In this document: positions 20,752 through 30,619 of the stretch, in pieces
Layout: every line of letters starts with the position of its first letter
Position numbering within the stretch: position 1 is the stretch's first letter
Source of the DNA: Aspidapion aeneum
Taxonomy: Eukaryota > Arthropoda > Insecta > Coleoptera > Brentidae
Assembly: GCA_963576565.1 (NCBI GenBank)
Contig: OY755045.1
Location: forward strand, 40,444,667-40,508,666
Reading direction: 5' to 3'
DNA: 64,000 nucleotides
The notes under the pieces: model-generated
What the model saw: only the letters and a program-made list of their open reading frames with translations
What the model was told of the DNA's origin: nothing
Databases searched by the model: none
Made by a program: the position numbers and the translations under genes

Positions 20752-20914
20752 CTTTTTTCTATATCAAAAAACTTTTTATTAAGCAGATACACCCTTATAC
20801 CCAATAGAAAAATAAGTGGGAGGAAGAGAGATTTTTTTAATTTTTAATAAGACTATAAAGTAAAATTAGTTCAAGTTAAACCATTCAATAGATACAACCG
20901 AACAAGAAAAAAAA

Positions 20915-21223
20915 ATGGAAAAAGTTAATGAAGTGGCCTCATGTAGTTTTAAAGAAAAAATTGACGTAGATGAGATGGGAGTAGGGATCCCCTACAAAAT
21001 TTGCGCTTTTAAAAAAATTAAAACACAGTTTGGCAAGAGCATCTTGTGTGAGCTAGAAGAGCGTACATTGTTTTTACCAAAACGATTAAGTGCAGTGCTA
21101 ACCGATTCTACTTGTGAAGAATTGTTATCAGGTAATGGATGCAGTGTTATTTTTAAAGGAAAAAAAGTAGTACCAGGAGGGACACATCAACCAGCAAACA
21201 CTTTTGAGTTTATTAAAAATTAA
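20915..21223 (+). CDS. OB-fold-like small protein, possible ssDNA-binding factor
   Basis: 102 aa. GIPYKICAFKKIKTQFGKSI then LCELEERTLFLPKRLSAVLT and a late FKGKKVVPGG...NTFEFIK matches a small protein seen beside PolB in insect Polintons. The alternation of short strands and the LPKR motif fit an OB-fold like those of replication or transcription cofactors. It ends 11 bp before the polymerase ATG. A role with PolB is inferred from position. Confidence 0.5.
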   Translation: MEKVNEVASCSFKEKIDVDEMGVGIPYKICAFKKIKTQFGKSILCELEERTLFLPKRLSAVLTDSTCEELLSGNGCSVIFKGKKVVPGGTHQPANTFEFIKN

Positions 21224-21234
21224 AAAAAATAAAA

Positions 21235-24200
21235 ATGGAAGATATTATCATTAAAACTATTCAGACTTATAATTCTATACATACTCCAGAAGAATATTTA
21301 CAATTTTTAAAATCTCTTGAGGAGCATATAAATATTTATATCCAAAAGCTTAAAGTATCAAATATTTCAGTTGGAAAAAGACTGCAGTTTGAACACATTA
21401 TTTCGGTGTTAGAGACTTACAAACTTAGAACTTTTAATAATTTAACTCAATTTAATTTACCAATTGTTGGTGGAGAGCTACCATCAACCAGCACGAGTCA
21501 CCAGCGTATGGTTCAATGGAAAATTATATCTTCAGCATTCGATTGTCGCATATTGACTGCTCTTATAACCAATCATGGACATTTGGACCCAAAAAATTTT
21601 TTGGAAGATTGTAAGACAGTTTTAATTCAAAAGCTGTACGACTTTCCGAAGAAGAAAAAGCAATGTATAAAAGTAAATTTTCGTTTAAATTGCCTTTTTG
21701 AATTACCAAGTTCACAGGAGCAAGATTATAAAAGCTTTGGAACATCGAATTATGAAATACTTTTGACTACTGATATAAACTCCATTCTAGACGATATGCA
21801 GGAAATTCTCATAAAAAAGGTATGTTATTTTTACTATATTGTATTAGAAAACAAAAACAAACAATTATAGGTATTTTTTGGCTCCTTTTTCGATAAATAA
21901 GGATTAAAATAAATTTTAGCCCCAGACCCTTTTATGCGACACAAAAAACCACCTTTAGTCCTTTATATATTTAAAGTAAGCCAGTTTCAATTTAAGGTTA
22001 AATTAAGAAATTTTTGAAAATTATTTTTGAAATAAAACCAATTTTAATTTTAATATGATTTTTAACTCTATTTTTTCAAAATTTTTCAACTAGGGTTTTT
22101 AAAAAACTAAAGGGAATAAAATAGTATATATCCCAAGGGTCTAAAGTGTTTTTTAATCCCAGGTAAATTATAATCTTTTGATTTGGGATTAAAAGTACTT
22201 TGAGACCTTAAGTTCATAATACACTATAATATCTAGCAAACTAAATTTATTTTTTGTTTTTGTTGTAGATGGAGGAGTTTTCACACAAAGGATCTGGATG
22301 GAGATATTTATCAGTATCACATTTGATAGTTTCAATCAATAAATTTCATCCATTGACTGCTGGCTTTGGAACTTACACCCCGCTTCCTTTATGGATATTG
22401 CGCAAAGGTATAATTAATATAATTAATAATGATAGAAAATGTTTTTTATACTGCTTACTTGCGTTTTTTTATCCTGTTTCAAAAAATAAAGTTAAACCGG
22501 AGTCATATCCTCAAGATCCTTATCAAATATTTAACTTAAAAGGTATTGAAATGCCAATAAAACTTTCAAATATTTCGAAATTTGAACAACTAAACAATAC
22601 TATTTCAATTAATGTCTTTGGTATAGACACAAAAAATAAAACTCTTAGTGGGCCTCTTTATCACACTAAATCTAAAAAAAAGCACCATATAAATTTGTTG
22701 TACCTAAATAAGAATCGAACTTGTGGACATTACTGCTTAATTACTGATTTGGCCAAAATTGTTGTTACACAAGTGACTAAAAGCAAAAACAAAATACATG
22801 TATGTGATTCATGTCTAAATCACTTTTCTTCTGAGGAAAAATTTAAGAGCCATATTGAAAATTGTTCTCTTTTTTCCCCACAAAAAATAATTGTACCTGA
22901 AATTACCAACGCTGTTCTTAAATTTAATTCGTTTAAGGCTCTTATTATGAAGCCGTTCGTCATCTATTGTGACTTCGAATGCTTTACTAAGAAAATAAGT
23001 ACGTGTATACCTGATCCCACAAATTCTTTTCAAAATATTTACGAAAAACATGAGGCCTACAGTGTGGCATATAAAATAGTGTGTTCTTTTGATGAAAAAT
23101 TAAATAAATTTAACTTGTATAGAGGAGAAAAACCTGCAAAGTGGTTTATAGAACAACTAAAAAAGGAAAGCGCTCAGATTTCAATTATATTAAAACAAAA
23201 ATTATTGGATAACAAAATATGTCAAAATTCTGCCTTTAACTTTTCTGAAATTACATTATGTCCGATTTGTAATGAATGTTTCTCTGAAAAAAATCCAAAA
23301 GTTTTACATCATGACCACTATACAGGTAAATTTATAAATTTTTTGTGTAAAGAGTGTAATATTCAAATTCAGACAGACAACAAGATTCCTGTGTTTTTCC
23401 ATAATCTTAAATACGACTCAAAATTATTTATCGCTGAGCTTTCAAAGCTGGGTTCTGTCAATATTTTACCTCTTAATCATGAAGACTATATTTCATTTTC
23501 TCTATACTTAGGAGATCTGAAACTAGTATTTTTGGATTCATTTCGATTTTTGGCCACATCCCTAGAGACTCTTATAAAAAATCTTGATTTAAAAAATTTT
23601 TCCTCTTTAAAGGAACACTTTTCAAATGAAGAAGAACTAAAGTTGATTGTAAGGAAAGGTGTTTTTCCTTACGAATTTGTGGATAGCTGGGAAAAACTAA
23701 ATATTACCATGCTTCCACCAAAATTATGTTTTTTTAACACCTTAAAAGAAGAATTTATTTCAGATGATGACTATATTCATGCTATTAAAGTCTGGGATGT
23801 TTTCAATGTTAAAACTTTAGGTGAATACAGCGATATTTACCTGAAAAGTGACGTCATTTTTCTTGCGTTGGCATTTCAATCTTTCCGCGAGATGACGCTT
23901 AAGTATTATGGATTAGATGCTGCTGCATTTTATAGTCTCCCAGGTTTATCTTGGTCTGCAGCATTACTTTTTTCAAAAATCCGATTAGAACTTTTAACAG
24001 ACATAGATCAAATTTTGTTTTTGGAAAAAGGTATTAGAGGAGGAATAACACAATCATGCACCCGATATAGCAAATGTAACAACCGTTTTTTTCCGTGTAC
24101 CTATGATAATTCTAAGCCTGAGGTGTATTTAGCCTATTGGGACCTTAATAATCTTTATGGATTTTGTCAAGCAAAGGCTCTACCCTATAAAGATTTTGTT

Positions 24201-25413
24201 TGGGTAAATCAACAGAAAATTGATAATATTTTTTATTTATTTCAGAAAAAACCCCTCTCTAATAAGCTCTTGACTCTCTACGGTGAAGACAGTAACACGG
24301 GGATAATTTTAGAGGTTGATTTGGAATATCCTGACTATCTCCATGATAAACATAAATTTTTACCATTCTGTCCTTTAAAAGGGACACCACCGTCGGGTAA
24401 ATATCCAAAACTGCTTTGCACTTTAAATAATAAAGTTAAATATGTGATTCATTTTGAAAATCTTTATCAATGTATCAAAGAAGGATTGGTCCTTAAAAAA
24501 ATTCACAGAATTTTACAGTTTAGTCAAAAAGCCTGGTTAAAATCCTTTATTGATTTCAACACTGATATGCGAATGAAAGCAAAAAATGATTTTGAAAAAG
24601 ATTTTTTTAAGATGATAATAAATGCAAATTTTGGGAAAACAATTGAACGAGATAGAAAAAAAAAGAAAAATTGTCTTGGCCAACTCTTGGAATTCTGCTC
24701 GTAAACTTATTTCAAGACCTGAATTTAAAAATCTTGTTGTATTCAATGAAAATCTAGTTTCTGTTGAATTACATAAAACTGAAATTATTTTTAATAAACC
24801 AATCTATGTAGGTTTTTCAATTTTAGATCTAAGTAAAACTGTTTTATATGATTTTTACTATGGGTATATTCAAAATAACATTACTCCTTATTTTGATGTA
24901 AAAATAAATTACATGGACACTGATGCATATGTACTAGAATTTACATCAAAAAAGGATAATTCTCTTACAATTTATGATATAATTAAAAGAGATGCAAATA
25001 GTTACTTTGATACTAGTGATTACCCAATAAATAACAATTTTGGAATACATCATGTTAATAAAAAAGTTCCAGGAAAAATGAAGGATGAACTGAAGGGAAA
25101 AATTTTAACAGAATTTATTTCCTTAAGAGCAAAGGTATATTCATACTTGGTGAATGGTAAAGAATCATTATCAAAAATTAAAGGGGTGGGAAAGTCTTCA
25201 ACTCGAAATGTGACCTTTGACGATTTTTCTAAGTGTCTGTTTGAGAACAGAGCCAAACATGTTAAATTTAATACCATCCAAAGCAAATCGTGTGTTAATT
25301 ATTCTTTATCAATTAACAAAATTGCTCTGAATTCTTCAGATGATAAACGTTTTATATTGCCAAATATGATTGATACGTTGCCTTGGGGACATTATTCAAT
25401 AATGGAAACTTAA
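21235..25413 (+). pseudogene. POLB: Protein-primed family B DNA polymerase, spliced, frameshifted
   Basis: Exon 1 is 21235-21819 (195 codons), intron 21820-22268 (449 bp, GTATGT...TTGTAG, phase 0), exon 2 from 22269 (SGWRYLSVSHLIVSINKFHPL). Early zinc motifs are HVCDSCLNHFSSEEKFKSHIENC-type at about 22797 and an HNH/endonuclease VII-like CPICNECF...HHDHYTGKF...CKECN at about 23258. Exonuclease motifs: YCDFECF, HNLKYDSKLF and YLKSDVIFLA. Polymerase motifs: A in WDLNNLYGF, B in KMIINANFGKT, C in YMDTDAY, then KIKGVGKSS. The frame breaks at an A9 run (24656-24664); motif C lies after it, so a functional enzyme needs the two parts in one frame. The intact protein would be about 1,240 aa. Confidence 0.9.
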
Positions 25414-25657
25414 ATTTTTCCTAGTTTGCCTGCATTTGCTATTTTTTACGTATTTTATAAGTATGTAACTGTGTTCTTCCTGTTAAAGACATAATTTTAA
25501 GGGTTTAATAATATAAGTTTAAAAGGTTTTAATAATATTTTGATGTTCCTCAGGAGTTTTTTTTTGTTGTAAAATGTTTATATTTTTACTTGTTTTAAAA
25601 TAATAAATAAACAACTTATATTTTGCTTAAATTTGTATTTTATTTCTCAAGGTATAG

Positions 25658-25765
25658 TTTATGCAATCTCAGTTGAATCACCGCGGCAAGAATGTCAAAG
25701 ACACCGACAAAGCAGTCGGCGCCTTTGACATTTTTTCCTCGGTGATTCAACTGAGATTGCATAAA
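25658..25765. repeat. 108-bp long hairpin between convergent genes
   Basis: Arms TTTATGCAATCTCAGTTGAA... (25658-25683) and 25740-25765 are perfect 26-bp complements. Inside, AATGTCAAAG (25691-25700) pairs with 25723-25732 and CCGAC (25704-25708) with GTCGG (25715-25719), leaving a 6-base loop. The hairpin lies in the ~820-bp gap between PolB and the convergent leftward ORF. The rest of the gap is AT-rich with AATAAA-type polyadenylation signals near 25601. Confidence 0.85.
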
Positions 25766-26233
25766 TTTTACATACCTATTACACATCAATAAAACAAATT
25801 AAATTATTTAATATTTTAGCTCCTTTATTCTTAATATTGTAGACCTAAGTAACAACCCGTACTTTTTGTTTTATTGATCTTAGATATAAGTAGGTACTTA
25901 CCTAATTTAAAAAATCTATTTTTCTTAAGAAACATGTTGTTTTTCTCAAGAAACAGTATTTTATTTCTACCAAATATTTTTAAAAAGGAAGTTTTATTGC
26001 ACATTTGCTATTAATAATACTCTTAAAAAATTTTCATTATGTTTTATAAAATTTTCTTCTTAAAAATGTGGGGTTGATTTGAAAGGTACCTAAAAAAGGT
26101 ATAGAAACAGCGAGCAAACAACATAAAAAAAAACCAAAATTATTCTTTAAAATATTTAATTTATTTTTTTAAATTATTAAGATATCTTAAAATTAAAATT
26201 ATTCTATCATAAGAGATGGGAGGATTTCTTAAT

Positions 26234-26647
26234 TTAATAAATTCTTCCTTCTTCAGGTTGAAGATGTTTCTCACGCATTTCTTCAAGAAATTCTTTTCGT
26301 AGATGTGTCTGATACTTTAAAAGATATTCCCAATCAATAAGCCATTCATGTTCTCGCACAAATTTTTCAGACATTTTTTGATAACGACATAAGAAAGGCC
26401 AATAGAGTTCACTTTTAAACATATGCATGAAATCTTCGGATAAGTTTTTCTGATATCTTGAGACATTAGGCCAGTGCATTCTATTGAGAAACGTTGCCAT
26501 GAATATTTCCGATAACCTATGTTTTCGACACACGATTTCCCAATTAATTTGTTCACAAAACCATCCTATAAATTGCTCGCTAATTACAGGTGATTCCGAA
26601 ATTTCATCCCAAATTTTCTTAACACAATCTTTGTTCTCGAGAATCAT
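26234..26647 (-). CDS. Protein of ~24-residue WxxxxRYQxxLSExF repeats
   Basis: 137 aa. About five degenerate repeats cover the protein: NWEIVCRKHRLSEIFMATF, HWPNVSRYQKNLSEDFMHMF, YWPFLCRYQKMSEKFVREH, DWEYLLKYQTHLRKEFLEEM, and a partial SPVISEQFIGWFCEQI at the start. Trp, Gln and Ser-Glu-x-Phe recur at fixed spacing. Similar W...SxxQxLSExFI repeats occur in giant viruses and some phages with unknown function. It is alone on the minus strand at the right end and convergent with PolB. Confidence 0.65.
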   Translation of the reverse strand: MILENKDCVKKIWDEISESPVISEQFIGWFCEQINWEIVCRKHRLSEIFMATFLNRMHWPNVSRYQKNLSEDFMHMFKSELYWPFLCRYQKMSEKFVREHEWLIDWEYLLKYQTHLRKEFLEEMREKHLQPEEGRIY

Positions 26648-26746
26648 CTTACTTTCTTCTTATTGTTGATACTACTCGCTTGAGTGCTCTATCTTAACTA
26701 ATTTACCTAAAAATTACAAATTTAATCTAGAAAATACATCCCTCAA

Positions 26747-27152
26747 GCAGGCTCCTACATCCAGGATCCCCCACCAGCGTGCTGGACGCCCGCACCCGCC
26801 ATCTGGTAGCCGGGGCGTCGAGTCTGCTGGGGTCAGAATTTTACACCACACGCTAGTTTGGGAACAGTCCCACAGCTCAACTTGTCTCTCTCTCTCTCTC
26901 TCTTCCGCTCTCTCGCTCGCGCGCGCTCTCTTTCTCTCTTCCTCACTCTCTCTCTCTTTCTCACTCTCTCTCTTTCTCACTCGCTCTCTATCTCTCTCTC
27001 TCTCTCACTCACCATCATCTAAGCTCCACCTACTTTTATACAAACCTTCTCATTGGTTCAAATCATCGGAGGCAGCACCCGAAACTAACGACCGGAAGTG
27101 CCATAAGAAATACATGGGATAGATAAGCGATCTCCCCTATTTATACCCTACT
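26747..27152 (-). repeat. Polinton right terminal inverted repeat
   Basis: 406 bp, inverse of the left arm, starting GCAGGCTCCTACATCC and containing the CT-rich mirror of the GA microsatellite (about 26881-27006). ORFs called across it are artefacts. Confidence 0.95.
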
Positions 27153-27579
27153 TGTGTATAGGGTGCTATACAGCTTAAAATATTTTTAAGGGGATTCCCA
27201 AAATAGCTGAATCCTGCATCACCCTCTCCCGATTTACGTTAGTCGCTCCCAATTCAACCTTTTCTATTTTTCTTATAAAATTAAACTGACTTGCCGGTAT
27301 TGGTTTTCCATAATATTTTTGACATTAAAGACAAATTTTTATTATTTATTTTTGGAAGAGAAGGTTATTGAATCTATTTTTCCAACCAATATAACGGTTG
27401 GGCAGTGTATCTACTGTCTGTAAAAAACTTAATATTTTGGATGAAAAAACGATCGTAGAAAAACAACCACACCACGTTTACAAAACAAAATAATACCAAA
27501 GCAGATGTTTTGTCTTTCCAACTCACTAATTTTATTTTAAATAGTTTCAAAACAAATCTATAGATACATCATACCAAAA

Positions 27580-27918
27580 CATTTCATGTAAAAAAAAGCC
27601 AAGTTCGTAAAAATGGTATTCCGTAAAAATAATTGAGATAAAAGTAAAGCCAAGTTCTCCAATACAAATTTCAGACTGAAACGTTCTTATTAGTTTGAAA
27701 ATGTTTTTTTCAACTTTACGATTACAGCCAAACTTGTTTATGTTCAATTTAGCACCCTAGAGTCATTTTAGCCGTAATAGCCAAGTTTAGAAAAACATTT
27801 CCAAACTAGTAAAAACTTTTCATTTTGAAATTTATATTGGAGAACTTGGCTTTACTTTTATCTCAATTCTTTTTACGGAATACTATTTTCGCGTACTTGG
27901 CTTTTTTACATGAAATGT
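27580..27918. repeat. Foldback MITE, 339 bp
   Basis: Arms 27580-27664 and 27833-27918 are near-perfect complements (CATTTCATGTAAAAAAAAGC against its complement, AGCCAAGTTCTCCAAT against ATTGGAGAACTTGGCT). The central ~170 bp is unique. No ORF. Confidence 0.75.
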
Positions 27919-28066
27919 GTTTGTTATGATTTCAGTTCTTTTTTAATTGAATTGGATAATATTTAATTTTGAAAGTAGTAAAATATGCTGAATATTCTTT
28001 AAAACTTTGCAATGCCTTATTTAAATTTTTAGGTTTTTTAAATTTCTCCATGGTTTTACCATTCCT

Positions 28067-28640
28067 ATCAGCCTTCTAAAGCTCAGCTCTCTAGCGTTTC
28101 TGGAAGTGGACAATGTTACTTTTCTATAAATTTACATTTATAGGAGAGAGAAGTAAGTTAAAATGTTGGTGTTTTTAATTGTTTTTATCATAGTGCCTTT
28201 CAGTGTTCAAAAGCTCAGCTCTCTAGCGTTTCTGGAAGTGGGCAGTGTTACTTTTACATAACCTTACATTTATACAGGAGGGAATTAAATTAGAATTTTG
28301 GGGTGTTTTCTATAGTTTTATCATAGTTTCTATCGGCCTTCCAAAACTCACCTCTCGAACGTTTCTGGAAGTGGGGAGTGTTACTTTTACATTATTTTAC
28401 ATTTATAGGGAAGGGAAGTAAATTATAATTTTGAGGTTTTTATATTTTTTCCTATAGTTTTATCATAGTTCCTATCAGTCTGGTAAAGCTCAGCTCTCTA
28501 GCGGTTTTGGAAGTGGGCAATGTTACTTTTATATAACTTTACATGTATAGGGCAGGGGAGAAAATTTAAATTTTGCGGTTTTTTTCCAGGGGTTTGGTCA
28601 TAATTTCTATCAGTCGGCCAAATTTCAGCTTTGTAGGATG
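28067..28640. repeat. Tandem repeat, ~135-bp unit, about 4-5 copies
   Basis: AGCTCAGCTCTCTAGCGTTT or close variants recur at about 28080, 28212, 28346 and 28488, spaced 132-142 bp, each followed by GGAAGTGG(G/A)CA(A/G)TGTTACTTTT and TTTACATTTATA. A decayed fifth copy begins near 28610. Confidence 0.75.
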
Positions 28641-29399
28641 TCTGGAAATACAGTAGAATTTTGATGATCTATACATGAGTGAGTGGCAATTTCGACGTTT
28701 TTTGAAATTTCGTAACTACTTTACTACTTTATAGGAGTTTATGAAACTTGGAGGGGTTGTTACCTCTATGAAAATCTACGACTGTACCTGTACCTACGTA
28801 GCTCATTCCGAAGTAGAGTTTTAGATAGGTCAAATATGGGCTAAAATATTTCAAGTTAAGATGCGCGAACTTGGCGAGGCACTACCGTAGCGTCAGATAA
28901 ATGAAATATAGTATATTACAAGTCTAGCCCTGCAGATAATAGTTCATAATATTAAATAAGTAATCTTAAATATAGTTGGTTTCAACTATAAATAGACACC
29001 ACAAGCAAAGCCCCCGACTGTCGGTTTCTTTGATCATCTTGACGGAAGCTTTGATATAGTGCGTGGGAATATTCACAAAGCGATGTACCAAGCTAAAATA
29101 GTAAATTGAACATTTTTAACTCTAGTGTTGAGTGTGAGCAAAAAGGATATAGTCTTATCTTGAAGTGTATAAATGATTCGTAAGCTTTCTCAGTTTTATA
29201 TATGATGTCGACTGCACTGTTTATTATACAGACTCGGAGTCTGTTATTGTCGGAAAGCGATTAATCTTTGGCATGAATCTTTTCTATTTTACTTAGTTTA
29301 CATAGAGCTGAAAAATGGAAAACCAACAATGTCATTTTTTCAAAGCAGGGGACTAGGGTGAAATTAAAGAACAAATACAAAAAAAATAATAAAAAAAAA
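28641..29399. other. Non-coding stretch, no gene seen
   Basis: AT-rich DNA without recognisable ORFs, splice-bounded exons or repeats matched elsewhere in the window. Confidence 0.4.
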
Positions 29400-30024
29400 C
29401 ACTCAACTGCTAAATTTACTTGTAATCACTAGTCGCAGTTGGGTACAAACTTGATAGGTATACCTATAATAATGTACGACATGCTTTAACCAAACTTCAG
29501 CTTTTAGTTTGGATGCCCAAAGAGCACTTACAAAATTATACAAATTTGTATTTTTATAAATCAGGTTATTGGGTAATTTTGTACCCAACTGCGACTAGTA
29601 GTTACAAGTAAATTTCGCAGTTGGGTGTTTTTTATTTTAAATTTTGAATTGGTTTAGGGGAATGACATTAGGGGAGATGGGTGGGAGCATGGAGGACTAC
29701 AAAGTAACTAGAGCAAATTAGAGGACATTTGCAATGGGTGATCAAAGGAATTTCATTAAAATCGCATGAAATGTAGATAATTTGTATGCCTTAAAGCCTA
29801 CATCATGTTACGAGATGGCGTCTTAAGACCGCAATATTGATTCGTGTTTAAAAAAAATATAGCCTATGGCATCTTTGGGATCAGTAGCAGTTCAACGACA
29901 CCTTTCTTGTCAAAATCGGTTCAGCCGTTTAGCCTCTAGCGTGACACAAACATACATATTTACATACTTACATACATACAATACGAAAAACATTACCCTT
30001 CCTTTCGCCGTGCTGTAGTTGGGT
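29400..30024 (-). mobile_element. Non-autonomous DNA element, ACCCAACTGCA family, copy 2 (inverted)
   Basis: Reverse complement of the element at 8010-9131, 625 bp. The left part (29400-29630) has its own inverted repeat (CAACTGCTAAATTTACTTGT / ACAAGTAAATTTCGCAGTTG). The right end is TACAGCACGGCG...TTGGGT reversed. With copy 1 it brackets the Polinton in inverted orientation. Confidence 0.65.
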
Positions 30025-30049
30025 AAAAATTATTTAAAAAAAGTTTTCT

Positions 30050-30121
30050 GTGCCTCGGCCGGGATTTGAACCCGAACCTTTAAGTACAGTCAACGCCCTA
30101 CCAAATAGGCCATCGAAACCA
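30050..30121 (-). mobile_element. tRNA-derived SINE head, tRNA-Tyr-like
   Basis: On the minus strand GATGGCCTATTTGGTAGGGC (A box) and GGTTCGGGTTCAAATCCC (B box) are ~30 bp apart, with CTGTACT where the anticodon loop would be (GTA). The acceptor stem does not close, so this is more likely a SINE head or tRNA fossil than an active tRNA gene. Confidence 0.5.
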
Positions 30122-30619
30122 TGTGTATAAATTTTAATTTAATACCGGAGTGGGAGTAAAGAATCGTAAAATTAGTTGAATGGCTGTGACACTGACCGAG
30201 ATATTGAGTTTTAAAAATCTATACTCATAGTTTTGGTCGCCTAATTGGCAGCGCGTGGGGGTTTATAGCCAAAGGGTTAAAACCATGCATTATTGCAGTT
30301 TGGTATTAAAAAAATAACTCATTAGCCTTATTCAATAAGCTTTTAAGATATAAAGGGCAGTCAGGAACAGAATTCATTAGTTTTTGGCGCAGTTCTATTC
30401 ATGTGGCTATTTTTATTGGTCAATTTAAAATTGACGGCGTCTCGTGAGAACATGTTTTCAATAAAAGTTAATTAACTTCTTTTAAACGACAAAAAGTTGC
30501 CTGGCAGTGGCTGTCAATTTTTGCTTTTGAATTGGTGAAAATTTTATGTTTTGAATTTTTGACCGGCATTGAACAAGAAATTAGTTGAATAAAGCCTTGC
30601 TCATAATACGTAGATAGTT

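Larger units (their letters stand above)
9686..27152. mobile_element. Complete Polinton/Maverick element (17,467 bp)
   Basis: The element starts AGTAGGGTATAAATAGGGG and ends with the reverse complement. It is bounded by perfect 6-bp duplications TGTGTA at 9680-9685 and 27153-27158. 5'-AG ends, long inverted repeats and 6-bp duplications are diagnostic of Polintons. Inside are PolB, a chromodomain integrase, packaging ATPase, adenain-type protease and double/single jelly-roll capsid proteins, the canonical Polinton core. Genes are arranged as a leftward block (10296-15004), a rightward block (15054-25413) and a final leftward ORF (26234-26647). The two arms differ by about one base outside the GA microsatellite, so insertion was recent. 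Confidence 0.97.

Noticed and set aside
9686..27152. Integrated adenovirus- or parvovirus-type sequence suggested by the adenain-like protease and PLA2-like domain
   Set aside because: The AG ends, 6-bp duplication, integrase and PolB define a Polinton; both domains are known in this group.
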